A stretch of DNA of 64,000 nucleotides from Porphyromonadaceae bacterium UBA4262 (GCA_002396085.1 DGWI01000012.1:78853-142852); one strand, 5' to 3'. Positions 9,191 to 17,229 are shown, numbered from the stretch's first letter. Notes: generated from the letters alone by a model not told the origin. Made by a program: numbers and translations.

Positions 9191-9774
9191 TCCTTATTGT
9201 AACGCATCCGCTCCCATTTTATTGCATCCCCCGCGATATCATCAGACAACTTAGACAACAATTAAGACACATTTTTTCAGACACAAGAACACAAGAGCAT
9301 CAAAGATGCAAGTAAAGTTATCATGAATTTGAGAATTATAGAATTTTGTTCGTTTGAGTTTGTTTGAGTTCGTTGTTTAATCAATAGACATAAGAACAGG
9401 AGAACAATATTACAGTACTTCGTAGTTTGAGTTTAAGAACAAAAGTTTTGCAAGATTCTTTATCATGAATTTGAGAATTATGGAATTTTTGTTCGTTTAA
9501 TTTCGTTGATTTCGATGTTTAATCAATAGACACAAGAACAGGAGAACAATATTACTGTACTTCGTGGTTTGATTTTAAGAACAGAAGGCATCAAGAATTC
9601 TTTCGTTTAAGTTCGTTTGAGTTTGTTGTTTAATCAATAGACACAAGAACAGGAGAACATAATTAGAGTGCTTCGTGGTTTGATTATAAGAACAGAAGAC
9701 ATCAAGAATTTATTCGTTTAAATTCTTTGATTTCGATGTTTAATTGTGTCAAGAATATTTAGCAGATTGAGAGG
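9191..9774. repeat. Gene-free region with three degenerate copies of a 110-142 bp AT-rich repeat
   Basis: No gene is seen. Between about 9321 and 9745 the same block recurs three times: a TCATGAATTTGAGAATTA start (9321, 9463), a GTTCGTTTGA/GTTTAA section, TTTAATCAATAGACA (9376, 9518, 9629), AAGAACAGGAGAACA, and CTTCGTGGTTTGA ending near AAGAACAGAAG. Spacings between TTTAATCAATAGACA copies are 142 and 111 bp. Closely related copies lie at 44455-44738. It is a dispersed intergenic repeat family of unknown role. The promoter of porW should lie near 9200-9320 but I see no clear TAnnTTTG box. Confidence 0.75.
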
Positions 9775-10188
9775 TTACTCCTGGAGGAGCATGAGGAGCT
9801 CGTCGCGGATAGGCTGGGGCATGATGATGCCACGACGCTTGATGCTGCGCTCCCAGCCCAGGCGGTCGGCGGGCTGCAAGGTGTAGAGCACATCGCGCCA
9901 CTGCTCCAGTTCGGATTCGGTATAGTCGTCGGCACTGCGACCACGGTACTGGTCTAGTTCCTCATCGTCATAGTAGATGATGTCGCACAGTTCGCCGCGC
10001 AGCAACTGTTCGCTGGGGCACACCTCGTGCGTGCCACAGCAATCATCGCTGCACGTCTGGTCGGGCTCCACGACCTGGTTGGGAAGTAGGTTACCCTGGG
10101 CGTCGCGCTGCCGGCCACGGCGGTCGAGCAGCCACAGCACCGTGCCCACTACCGCTAACGCGGTCAACATGATCAATGCGGGTTCCAC
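9775..10188 (-). CDS. Membrane-anchored cysteine-cluster protein, function unknown
   Basis: A 137-residue protein that I do not recognise with confidence. Residues 3-21 form one hydrophobic helix, followed by a basic stretch (DRRGRQRD). A dense cysteine cluster follows: C46, C50, C51, C57 and C68, with H54 in the sequence CSDDCCGTHEVC. This could bind metal or form disulfides. The C-terminal 65 residues are acidic and helical with ELEQWRDVLYTL. Similar small N-anchored proteins occur as conserved hypotheticals in Bacteroidales. It lies 83 bp downstream of the NUDIX gene on the same strand and may be the last gene of the run from 11262. Confidence 0.7.
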   Translation of the reverse strand: MEPALIMLTALAVVGTVLWLLDRRGRQRDAQGNLLPNQVVEPDQTCSDDCCGTHEVCPSEQLLRGELCDIIYYDDEELDQYRGRSADDYTESELEQWRDVLYTLQPADRLGWERSIKRRGIIMPQPIRDELLMLLQE

Positions 10189-10271
10189 GAGTGTTTGGGT
10201 TAGGGGTTAAGGGTTAGGGTTGAAAGGTTAGGGTTGAGGGGAATCTTAACTATCAACTTACAGATAAAGAA

Positions 10272-10799
10272 CTAGCGGGTGAGGGTGGCGGCGTAGTAGA
10301 TCATGTCAACCTCCTCATAGCTGAACTCCGAACTCATGAAGTTGCCTGTCTTGAGTTTGAGGAAGTGTGACATGCGCTCCAGAGCCTGCTCGAAGATCTG
10401 GCGGTGGTCAAAAGCCATCTCGGGAATCTGGCTGATGGGGAACCACTGTGCCCGCGTGGCATCATCGCCCCCCTGCACATCGGCCACGCGCACCAGCGTG
10501 AAGTAGGCGATGGAGATGACGCGCTCGCGCGGGTCGCGGTCGGGTGCGGTGAACGCGCCTAACTGCTCGATGTTGGTCACCACGAGGCCAGTCTCCTCGC
10601 GCAGTTCGCGCCGAGCACCGTCGGGTGCATCCTCGTCAATCTCAAGGAACCCGCCGGGGAACGCCCAATGCCCTTTGTAAGGGTCGTGTCCGCGCTCGAT
10701 GAGCAGCACATTCAGTCGCACGCCGTCAAAGCCGAACACCACACAGTCGGTGGTCACGGCAGGGTGTGGGTAGCGGTAGGTATAGGTCTGGCGTTCCAT
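10272..10799 (-). CDS. NUDIX hydrolase
   Basis: A 175-residue protein. I start it at the ATG at 10799 (MERQTYTYRYPHPAVT); this follows the upstream lipoprotein's stop codon by a single base, so the two genes are probably translationally coupled. A complete Nudix box, GX5EX7REUXEEXGU, spans G50 to L72 (catalytic E68, E69). The N-terminal YPHPAVTTDCVVF and the C-terminal winged-helix-like part resemble the NrtR/ADP-ribose pyrophosphatase-like Nudix group. The substrate, a nucleoside diphosphate derivative, cannot be specified. A regulator role cannot be excluded for this subgroup. Confidence 0.88.
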   Translation of the reverse strand: MERQTYTYRYPHPAVTTDCVVFGFDGVRLNVLLIERGHDPYKGHWAFPGGFLEIDEDAPDGARRELREETGLVVTNIEQLGAFTAPDRDPRERVISIAYFTLVRVADVQGGDDATRAQWFPISQIPEMAFDHRQIFEQALERMSHFLKLKTGNFMSSEFSYEEVDMIYYAATLTR

Positions 10800-10800
10800 G

Positions 10801-11262
10801 TCAATTGGTCTGTTTGAAGTAAATCTCCATCTGCGTGTCGTTAACGGGCTTGTCGATGGCAATGGCTGCAAAGGGCACCATGCGAAAACTGGTCTTTGCC
10901 CCCTTGTTGACGCGATAGTTCATGACGATGGCGTTGCCATTCTGCACCACCTCGCCGGGGATGACCTCAGTCTGGCGGTCGGTCTCGGGCAGCACCACAG
11001 CCAGCACATATTGCGTCTTGAAGTTGACCATCGTGGGCTGTCCGTTGCGGCCCATGACGGCTGCCTCGCCGAAGTAGGCCTCAAACGTCTGCTGACTGTT
11101 GATGACCAGCCGTTGGGTTTTGCTGACATCAACATTGTTCAGGACATAGTAGTTGGCCAGTTCGGTATAGTTGATGGGATAACCCTCCTTCTCAATCTTG
11201 GACAGCGGGCTGCATCCGACCAACATGGCCACGGTGATCAACGCTAAAGCTACTTGTTTCAT
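10801..11262 (-). CDS. Small lipoprotein, PrcB-like, function unknown
   Basis: A 153-residue protein with a lipoprotein signal (MKQVALALITVAMLVGC, lipid cysteine C17). The mature part has alternating strands and helices with QTFEAYFGEAAVMG, YVLAVVLPETDR and FAAIAIDKP. The pattern reminds me weakly of PrcB_C-type lipoproteins, but I would not assign a function. It is followed after one base by the NUDIX gene, so the two are expressed together. Upstream is a self-complementary micro-repeat region (11266-11362). Confidence 0.7.
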   Translation of the reverse strand: MKQVALALITVAMLVGCSPLSKIEKEGYPINYTELANYYVLNNVDVSKTQRLVINSQQTFEAYFGEAAVMGRNGQPTMVNFKTQYVLAVVLPETDRQTEVIPGEVVQNGNAIVMNYRVNKGAKTSFRMVPFAAIAIDKPVNDTQMEIYFKQTN

Positions 11263-11265
11263 ATC

Positions 11266-11362
11266 TTGATTGGTTGTCGGTTTTCAGTTCTCGGTTGTCA
11301 GTTATCGGTTGGCGGTTGTCAGGCACAACTGATAACTGATAACCGAGAACTGATCACTGAAT
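11266..11362. repeat. Self-complementary micro-repeat cluster (long imperfect hairpin)
   Basis: The left half repeats GGTTGTCAGTTATC-like units and the right half carries the complement (CTGATAACTGATAACCGAG), so the region can fold into one long hairpin. It lies between meaB and the lipoprotein gene on the same strand. The same repeat type recurs at 50890-50996. It could act as a terminator or as an mRNA-stability structure. Confidence 0.6.
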
Positions 11363-11373
11363 ACTATTAATTA

Positions 11374-12489
11374 TCACAGTTGCTTATAGTAGTAGTCGAG
11401 CACATCGGCAGCCGCCACAAACGACGACTGCTGATTGTTGAGCACCATCTGCTTCTTGACCTCGAGCAAGCGCTGCACCTCGGGGTTGCTGTAGAATCGG
11501 GTCTGCAATTGCTCGTTGATGGTCTCGTACATCCAGTACTGCTCCTGCTGTCGACGGCGCTCGTCGAAGTAGCCGTTCTTCTGCACATGGTCGAAGTAGC
11601 GGTCAATCATGTCCCAGACCCCATCGATGCCCAACTCGTAGTAACCCGAATAGGTTGTCACCTCGGGCAGCCATCCGCTGGGGGGCAGCGGGAACAGATG
11701 CAGCGCGTTGCGGAACTGCGCGGCAGCCAGATTGGCGCGCTCAATGTTGTCGCCGTCGGCCTTGTTGATGGCGATGCCGTCGGCCATCTCCATGATGCCA
11801 CGCTTGATTCCCTGCAGTTCGTCGCCCGCACCGGCAATCTGGATGAGGAGGAAGAAGTCGACCATCGAGTGCACAGCAATCTCGCTCTGCCCTACCCCAA
11901 CGGTCTCGACAAAGATATTGTCATAGCCTGCAGCCTCGCACAACACGATGGTCTCACGCGTCTTGCGGGCCACGCCGCCCAGCGACCCTGCCGAGGGTGA
12001 AGGACGGATGAATGCATCGGGCTGCACGGCTAGTTTCTCCATGCGAGTCTTGTCGCCCAAGATCGAGCCCTTGCTGCGCTCGCTGCTGGGGTCGATGGCC
12101 AATACAGCCAGTTTGCCGCCCTGCCTCAACACATGCATGCCGAACACATCGATACTGGTCGACTTGCCGGCACCGGGCACACCGGTGATGCCGATGCGGC
12201 GGCTGTGGCCGGTGTAGGGGAGGCACTTCTCGATCACCTCTTGGGCGATGACCTGATGCTCGGGCTTGAGGCTTTCGACCAGGGTCACAGCCTGACCCAG
12301 CACAGCCTTGTTGCCCTTGCGAATGCCCTCGACATAGTCGCTGACACTCAACTGCTGGCGGCGCTTGCGGTTCTTGATATATGGGCTGACGATGGGTGGT
12401 TGTTCAACGCCGGCGTTGACTTGCAGGCCGGTGTACTGGGCATCGTTCTCGGGGTGGTGCATCTGCACCTGGTTGTCGTTATCGGTCAT
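11374..12489 (-). CDS. meaB: Methylmalonyl-CoA mutase-associated GTPase MeaB
   Basis: A 371-residue protein of the MeaB/ArgK G-protein chaperone family. The P-loop GVPGAGKS lies near residues 103-110, followed by DPSSERSKGSILGDKTRM, an ETVGVGQSE switch motif and a NKADGDN guanine-specificity motif. MeaB protects and reactivates B12-dependent methylmalonyl-CoA mutase in the succinate-propionate pathway, which fits a propionate-forming Bacteroidales. The mutase genes are not in the window. I chose the ATG at 12489 because the ten-codon extension to 12519 runs into a CTAGAG micro-repeat typical of intergenic DNA here. It is transcribed alone or with the DUF1573 pair upstream. Confidence 0.93.
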   Translation of the reverse strand: MTDNDNQVQMHHPENDAQYTGLQVNAGVEQPPIVSPYIKNRKRRQQLSVSDYVEGIRKGNKAVLGQAVTLVESLKPEHQVIAQEVIEKCLPYTGHSRRIGITGVPGAGKSTSIDVFGMHVLRQGGKLAVLAIDPSSERSKGSILGDKTRMEKLAVQPDAFIRPSPSAGSLGGVARKTRETIVLCEAAGYDNIFVETVGVGQSEIAVHSMVDFFLLIQIAGAGDELQGIKRGIMEMADGIAINKADGDNIERANLAAAQFRNALHLFPLPPSGWLPEVTTYSGYYELGIDGVWDMIDRYFDHVQKNGYFDERRRQQEQYWMYETINEQLQTRFYSNPEVQRLLEVKKQMVLNNQQSSFVAAADVLDYYYKQL

Positions 12490-12556
12490 TGTTATGATAT
12501 CGTCTAGAGACTCTAGCATCTCTAGATATTCTAGAAAACTTTTAACTATAAACTCT

Positions 12557-13642
12557 TCAAAGCTCTCCCACCAGGCGTATGGCTATCGACTGGCGAGCGG
12601 GGGCGTTGCTCACGATGGTCATCTGACCGTTGAGCAGATGCCGGCTCAGTTGCGAGGGGTCGACGGTGACGGTCACCGTTGCCGTTTTGCCATGCTTGAC
12701 GCGGGCCTTGTCGCAGTGGATGGTCACACCCGGTTCGGCCGTCCACAAGCGCCGCAGTTCGAGCGGCTTCTTGCCGGTGTTGGTCACAGTCACCGTTGCC
12801 GTGAGCGCATCGGGTGCAAACATGAGTTTGTCGGTGCTCACTTCGATGCCGGGTGCCTCGCCGCGTTGCTTGTCGCTGAGTTGGGTGAAGTCGTCCAGCA
12901 CTTGTGCCATGACATAGACATTGGCTGTGCCGGCCAGTGCGGTCGCACTGGGATGCAGTGGCTCGGTGATGACGGTCAGGGTGTCGATGTTCAGTCCCCA
13001 TAGCGGAGCCAGGCGCGTGTCGAAGAAGACGGTCACGGCTCCCACCTTGCCAGGAGGCAGAGTGTCGGGAGCAGCAGCGGCCTTGACATAGGGCTTGGTC
13101 CCCTGCACGCTCACCAGCAGGGTGTCGGTGGTCGAGGTGTTGAGCGTAGTCAGGTAGGATGAGCGTTTGCGGCCCTTGGTCAACTCGCCCAGGGGCACAC
13201 TGGCACCCGTCATGCGCATGGCACCCACAGCCACAGGATAGAACTCGCTCAGCGTCTCGGGCTGGGCTATGACCGTGCCGTGGATGCTCACGCCCGAGCG
13301 GCGCGGCATGCCGTTGGTGTAGATAAACACGTCCTTGTGGAACTCACCAGGACGCGCCACGGGGTCGTAGGTGATGCGGATACTGGCGGTGTCGCCTGGG
13401 GCGATGGGGGCTTTGTCATAGCCCGCTGCAGTGCAGCCACACGAGGTGCGCACCTGAGTGATAATCAACTCGCTGTCGCCATCGTTGACCAGACGCATCG
13501 TGCACGACACCTTGCCATCCTCCTCGTGGATGGTGCCGAAGTCATGCTCCATCTCCAGCCAGCGCACGATGCCATCGGCATGCGCCATCAGTGCGGCGCA
13601 CACCAGTGTCATGAGGCAGATGTGACGCAATCGGGTCATCAC
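12557..13642 (-). CDS. Secreted DUF1573 protein with multiple Ig-like modules
   Basis: A 361-residue protein with a signal peptide (about residues 1-22, ending AHADG). Residues about 25-125 form a DUF1573 module: HDFGTIHEEDG, RTSCGCTAAGYDKAPIAPGD and FIYTNGMPRRSGVSIHG, a beta-sandwich related to MSP/ASPM-Hydin folds. A second, weaker copy sits at about 255-360 (ISTDKL-type strand, VTVTNTGKKPLELRRLW). These proteins are common in Bacteroidales envelopes and their role is unknown. Its start codon overlaps the stop of the shorter DUF1573 gene by 4 bp (ATGA), so the two are coupled. Confidence 0.85.
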   Translation of the reverse strand: MMTRLRHICLMTLVCAALMAHADGIVRWLEMEHDFGTIHEEDGKVSCTMRLVNDGDSELIITQVRTSCGCTAAGYDKAPIAPGDTASIRITYDPVARPGEFHKDVFIYTNGMPRRSGVSIHGTVIAQPETLSEFYPVAVGAMRMTGASVPLGELTKGRKRSSYLTTLNTSTTDTLLVSVQGTKPYVKAAAAPDTLPPGKVGAVTVFFDTRLAPLWGLNIDTLTVITEPLHPSATALAGTANVYVMAQVLDDFTQLSDKQRGEAPGIEVSTDKLMFAPDALTATVTVTNTGKKPLELRRLWTAEPGVTIHCDKARVKHGKTATVTVTVDPSQLSRHLLNGQMTIVSNAPARQSIAIRLVGEL

Positions 13643-14028
13643 TTTTTACCGGGTGTGACGGTTCCCTCAATGATCAAAGTCGCAGTCCTGGGTTCGCCAT
13701 TGGTGCGCACCTTCACCGTCTTGCGGAAGGCTCCCGGTCGACCCAGCGGGCTGTAGGTCACCTTGACTTTACCTTTCTTGCCTGGCTTGATGGGCTTAGT
13801 GGGGTACTCGGGTCGAGTGCAGCCACACGAGGCGGTTGCGTCGATGATGAGCAGCGGTTTCTTGCCGGTGTTGGTGAACTCAAACTCGGTGGTCACAGGA
13901 CCTGCCTCCTCCTTGATGACACCGAAGTCATGCACACGGCTGCCAAAGGTGGCTTGTGCCGACTCCTGGCTCCATGCGACTGCCACGCTGACAGTCAACA
14001 GGATGAATGCGATAAATAGTCTTTTCAT
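13639..14028 (-). CDS. Secreted single-domain DUF1573 protein
   Basis: A 129-residue protein started at the ATG at 14028, where a signal peptide begins (MKRLFIAFILLTVSVAVAWS). Upstream in-frame codons belong to the tandem repeat array and are not coding. The mature part is one DUF1573 module: VHDFGVIKEEAGPV, TASCGCTRPEYPTKPIKPG and RTNGEPRTATLIIEG. It is the first gene of a two-gene operon with the larger DUF1573 protein, overlapping by 4 bp. The two look like products of duplication. The region directly upstream is the repeat array, so its promoter lies in or near 14040-14130. Confidence 0.85.
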   Translation of the reverse strand: MKRLFIAFILLTVSVAVAWSQESAQATFGSRVHDFGVIKEEAGPVTTEFEFTNTGKKPLLIIDATASCGCTRPEYPTKPIKPGKKGKVKVTYSPLGRPGAFRKTVKVRTNGEPRTATLIIEGTVTPGKK

Positions 14029-14131
14029 TGTAGTTAATCTTATAGAGATAACTTGCAAAGTTAATGCTTTTTTCAACACCCCGCACCCCTCGCCCGCAAA
14101 ATTACACAACATTAACACTCGGCTCTTCGTC
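14029..14131. other. Upstream region of the DUF1573 operon
   Basis: No gene is seen. On the minus strand a box like AACTTTGC (near 14055-14062) precedes the start at 14028, resembling a -7 element of the TAnnTTTG class, so the operon promoter is probably here. The remainder leads into the tandem repeats. Confidence 0.4.
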
Positions 14132-14604
14132 TCATGCCGATCGCGAGGGGCATTAAAACTCATGCAGATCTCGCGGATTTTTACAGATAAGTCTATCTCG
14201 CGGATTGCTGAGTCCTCGTGCATCGCGAGGGGAATTAAAGCGCATGCAGATCTCGCGGATTTTGCAGATAAGTCTATCTCGCGGATTGCTGAGTCCTCGT
14301 GCATCGCGAGGGGCATTAAAGCGCATGCAGATCTTGCGGATTTTGCAGATAAGTCTATCTCGCAGATTGCTGAGTCCTCGTGCATCGCGAGGGGCATTAA
14401 AGCGCATGCAGATCTCGCGGATTTTTACAGATAAGTCTATCTCGCAGATTGCTGAGTCCTCGTGCATCGCGAGGGGCATTAAAGCGCATGCAGATCTTGC
14501 GGATTTTGCAGATAAGTCTATCTCGCGGATTGCTGAGTCCTCGTGCATCGCGAGGGGCATTAAAGCGCATGCAGATCTTGCGGATTTTACAGACAGATTT
14601 ATTT
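14132..14604. repeat. Six tandem copies of an 81-82 bp repeat
   Basis: CATGCAGATC starts at 14161, 14243, 14324, 14405, 14487 and 14568, giving periods of 82, 81, 81, 82 and 81 bp. Each unit runs CATGCAGATCTCGCGGATTTT, GCAGATAAGTCTATCTCGC, GGATTGCTGAGTCCTCGTGC and ATCGCGAGGGGCATTAAAGC, with few substitutions. There are no variable spacers, so this is not CRISPR. The first element is also seen in dispersed palindromes at 44390, 46431 and 49074. Open frames on both strands here are by-products of the repeat, since the unit is often a multiple of three. Confidence 0.9.
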
Positions 14605-14879
14605 AACGTGAGTTCGATGAATATAAAGTGCTGTGAGCCAGATCCTCCCCTAAGTTAGGGGAGGTGGCGCAAAGCGCCGGAGGAGTGTGTGGTTACTGCC
14701 AGGCTGCTTGACACACGCCCCCGCCCTTCGGGCACCCGCTCTTCCAGCATCAATGGGCATCGCCTCAGCATAGTGAGAACGAGTTCTCTCTCTGCATTCG
14801 GCTCGCACCATTGGTCTAACTTAGAGGGGGACTTGCTAACGCACTGATTTCCAGACATAATTTTCATCGGACTCACGTT
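14605..14879. mobile_element. MITE-like element, 275 bp, with 17-bp terminal inverted repeats and ATTT target duplication
   Basis: The left end AACGTGAGTTCGATGAA (14605-14621) and the right end TTCATCGGACTCACGTT (14863-14879) are inverted copies with one mismatch. ATTT flanks both sides (14601-14604 and 14880-14883), as expected for a target-site duplication. No transposase gene fits inside. An internal perfect hairpin CCTCCCCTAA-G-TTAGGGGAGG lies at 14644-14664. The flanks look like the two halves of one palindromic CATGCAG...CTGCATGAGG repeat, so the element seems to have inserted into a repeat copy. Confidence 0.65.
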
Positions 14880-14883
14880 ATTT

Positions 14884-15207
14884 AGCAGATAAACCAGTTC
14901 TATCAAGCATATCAGCTTGATCTGCTTCATCTGCATGAGGTTTTACAAGACAATCCATTACAATCGGACGGTAGTGGGCAAATCTCGTGCAAACGAGTGC
15001 AGAGCCGAGCTGGCTCGAGCTCTGTCAAGTGCAGCCGAGATTGAGATTGCTGCGCACGTTGTGCTTGCCCTTCGGGCTCCCGTTCGGTCGCGAACACTTC
15101 GTGGTTATCCAATCACGCGGCACGCCGCGTCCCTACCTGAGATGCCACATTTTGTGATTTTTGACACGCCCTTGGAATTATTGCCTGAGCAGCGAAATCG
15201 GCATGCT
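14884..15207. other. Gene-free region after the MITE
   Basis: Bases 14884-14940 are the right half of the palindromic repeat split by the MITE, ending in CTGCATGAGG. From 14941 to 15207 I see no gene. It contains short inverted repeats, for example GAGCC-gagct-GGCTC near 15002 and ACGCGG-cacg-CCGCGT at 15115-15130; the latter may end the regulator gene transcribed from the right. Confidence 0.5.
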
Positions 15208-16854
15208 CTATTGAGGGCTTTCGGGCTTTTCTTGGGCAGCACGCTGATAGGCGGCAGGGGTCATGCCCGTGAATTGCTTGAAGGTTGCGTAGAAGTGTGT
15301 GCGTGACTTGAACCCCACACTCTGCCCGATAGCCTCGATGGTCAGACCGCCATACTGCTGCTTGTCGCTCAATCGCCGGCAAGCCTCCTTGATCTTGTAG
15401 TCGTTGACAAAGGCCTTGAAGTTGCAGCCTTTCTTCTCGTTGATGACCTGCGACACATAGTTGGGGTTGTCGCCCACCAGTCGCGCCAGTTGGTCGAGGG
15501 TGAATCCCTCGTCATAGATTTCTTGGTGGCTCTCCATGGCAGCGTAGATGCGTTGCAGCAGTTCGTCCTTGGCCTGCTCGTCCATCGGACTGCTTTTGTA
15601 CTTCTCGGCCGGCATATTTCGCTCTTGTTCCAGTGCCAGCAACTCTTGGTTCTTTTGGTAGAGCACCAGGTTGCGCCGCTTGGTGCTCAGGTAGTTGCGC
15701 CACAAGAAAATCAGGGCACCGATGACCATCAAAGCAAGAATGGCAACTCCTGCTATGACAAGATCGCGCACCCGCTTCTGTGCCTCCAGGTCCTTGACCT
15801 CCTCGCCCATCTCGTCCAATTCAATCAGGAACTTCTGCTGCTCCACACTCAGCAACTTGCTGCGGTTGATAAACTCATCCTTCGCCTCAAAGTATTTCAA
15901 CTTGTACTCCTTGGCCAACGCCTCGTTGCCGTGAGTGGTATGGTAGTCTTGCAGCAACTTCAGCATCTCGACTCTTCCTTCATCTATTTGGCTGTCGATG
16001 GCAATTTGCTCAGCATCAGCCAGTTCTTGCAGGGCTTCTTTGTCGCGATGTAATGCAAGGAGTGCAACATATGTGAACACATGAATCATGATTCTGTCAC
16101 GTGCTGTTTCTAATAGGGATGCATTTGTTGGAAGATAACACACTAGTTGAGTAAAGATATTCAATGCTTCTTGATAGTTACCAACACGATAATGTGTGAT
16201 GCCCTTGCTCAGATGCCGAGTGTATCTTTTGAAAATAATGCTGTCTGGAATTTCCATTGAACAGAATACATTTAGTTCGTCGTCAATCTCGGGCACATGA
16301 TTGTGTATCATGGCATCGTAGGACATGTTTATAAAAGAGAGACATACTTGATAGTAACTATGGCTTTTAACGGCTTGATGAAAGGTTTTCTTGAATAGCG
16401 ACAGAATCTCTGGTTGGTAGGCATAATTGGTCTCTAGGTTTAGTTTATCGGCTTGAAGCGAACCCATTGCACCATAGACATCTGTTAATTGCTGACCAAA
16501 TTGATTGTCAGTCGAGATTTTCTCGGCCTTTGCCAGATAGCGATAGGCTAATTGATAATCATAGAAATAATGCATACTCATGATGCCAGCCGCCACTGTT
16601 GCTCCACAACAGATACCTTTCTCGGCTGTTGACAGTTTGTCGTTGTAGCGATTAGACAAGATGATGCAACAGACAAGCGCACTGTCAATTTTGTCTATTC
16701 GCCAATAGCCGTTAGCCTTGTCGAACAACACCATGCTGGGCAGGTTTTTCCATTGGTCATAGTTTTGCATCCTCGCCGCCTCGGCAGCACGCCCCACCTG
16801 GCCCGCCAGGAGAAGGGCAACAAGCAACGCAACAACTTTAAAATAAGTCTTCAT
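15208..16854 (-). CDS. Membrane-bound TPR-AraC transcriptional regulator (paralogue 1 of 3)
   Basis: A 548-residue protein. A signal peptide (about 1-23) is followed by a TPR-like helical region (50-340), a short coiled coil, a single membrane helix at about 361-386, a basic linker and an AraC-type double helix-turn-helix (about 441-540, with FTLDQLARLVGDNPNYVSQ and IEAIGQSVGFKSRTHF). The layout predicts a periplasmic sensor and a cytoplasmic DNA-binding part with no kinase or receiver. It is a close paralogue of 42524-44239 and 56512-58221, sharing an N-terminal motif of the type NYDQWKNLPS and DSALVCCIILSNRYN. The promoter carries two CCTTGGATTT boxes (see 16873-16935). The secreted protein gene at 17246-19435 lies upstream on the same strand with a terminator between, so the two are separately transcribed neighbours. 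Confidence 0.85.
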   Translation of the reverse strand: MKTYFKVVALLVALLLAGQVGRAAEAARMQNYDQWKNLPSMVLFDKANGYWRIDKIDSALVCCIILSNRYNDKLSTAEKGICCGATVAAGIMSMHYFYDYQLAYRYLAKAEKISTDNQFGQQLTDVYGAMGSLQADKLNLETNYAYQPEILSLFKKTFHQAVKSHSYYQVCLSFINMSYDAMIHNHVPEIDDELNVFCSMEIPDSIIFKRYTRHLSKGITHYRVGNYQEALNIFTQLVCYLPTNASLLETARDRIMIHVFTYVALLALHRDKEALQELADAEQIAIDSQIDEGRVEMLKLLQDYHTTHGNEALAKEYKLKYFEAKDEFINRSKLLSVEQQKFLIELDEMGEEVKDLEAQKRVRDLVIAGVAILALMVIGALIFLWRNYLSTKRRNLVLYQKNQELLALEQERNMPAEKYKSSPMDEQAKDELLQRIYAAMESHQEIYDEGFTLDQLARLVGDNPNYVSQVINEKKGCNFKAFVNDYKIKEACRRLSDKQQYGGLTIEAIGQSVGFKSRTHFYATFKQFTGMTPAAYQRAAQEKPESPQ

Positions 16855-16872
16855 GCACTAAAACATTTTTGG

Positions 16873-16935
16873 CAAAGATACGAATAATGTCGAAATCCAA
16901 GGCAAAAAAAGACAAAATATTGCTAAAATCCAAGG
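16873..16935 (-). promoter_or_regulatory. Promoter of TPR-AraC regulator 1 with two 33-bp-spaced CCTTGGATTT boxes
   Basis: On the minus strand the -7 box is TATCTTTG (16880-16873), 19 bases before the ATG. CCTTGGATTT boxes begin at 16935 and 16902, exactly 33 bp apart, and the nearer one begins 22 bp upstream of the -7 box, filling the -33/-7 spacer. TTTTG precedes both boxes. The same layout stands in front of the ATPase-regulator operon at 55147. Confidence 0.75.
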
Positions 16936-17147
16936 CAAAAAAGGAACTAGCAGTCGACTTAAAAATTTCTGCGTATATACGCAAAAATTTTCAGTGGAGT
17001 TTCGTCGAAAGCTCAAAAATGTGTATCTTGGTAGTGCTCCTTAACTTCAAAAATGTGTTGAGATAAGATACAAACAAAAGATTTATAATAAGTTAGCAAT
17101 TTACATACTCAAACTGAAAGAAGACTAGTATATGTACGCATGTAATT
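16936..17147. other. AT-rich intergenic spacer
   Basis: No gene is seen between the regulator's promoter boxes and the terminator of the next gene. There is a short palindrome near 16970-16985 (TGCGTATATACGCA). Confidence 0.4.
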
Positions 17148-17181
17148 ACCGCCTGAGAGTCGCAAATAACTCTCAGGCGGT
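17148..17181 (-). terminator. Terminator hairpin after the secreted protein gene
   Basis: A 13-bp perfect stem (ACCGCCTGAGAGT / ACTCTCAGGCGGT) with an 8-base loop lies 65 bases downstream of the stop at 17246. It is a strong candidate terminator for the minus-strand gene. Confidence 0.75.
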
Positions 17182-17191
17182 GTTAATTAAT

Positions 17192-17229
17192 CTGCAAGTC
17201 CCCCTTTAGGGGATTTAGGGGGCTTGCAG
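17192..17229. repeat. Hairpin-forming inverted repeat
   Basis: CTGCAAGTCCCCCT pairs with AGGGGGCTTGCAG, with an inner CCCTTTAGGGG. Similar CCCCCTAAAGGGGG-type blocks occur at 46745-46830. It may assist termination of the gene ending at 17246. Confidence 0.55.

Noticed and set aside
14132..14604. Possible CRISPR array
   Set aside because: Units of 81-82 bp are contiguous and nearly identical, with no variable spacers and no cas genes nearby.
14153..14606. Short proteins encoded on both strands of the tandem array
   Set aside because: They are open frames created by repeat units near multiples of three, with no start context and the same peptide repeated.
14917..15306. 129-residue frame in the gene-free block after the MITE
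   Set aside because: It spans repeat remnants and runs into the regulator gene on the other strand; no start context or domain.
15208..16854. Hybrid two-component system (HTCS)
   Set aside because: No beta-propeller sensor, histidine kinase or receiver domain; only TPRs, one membrane helix and an AraC domain.
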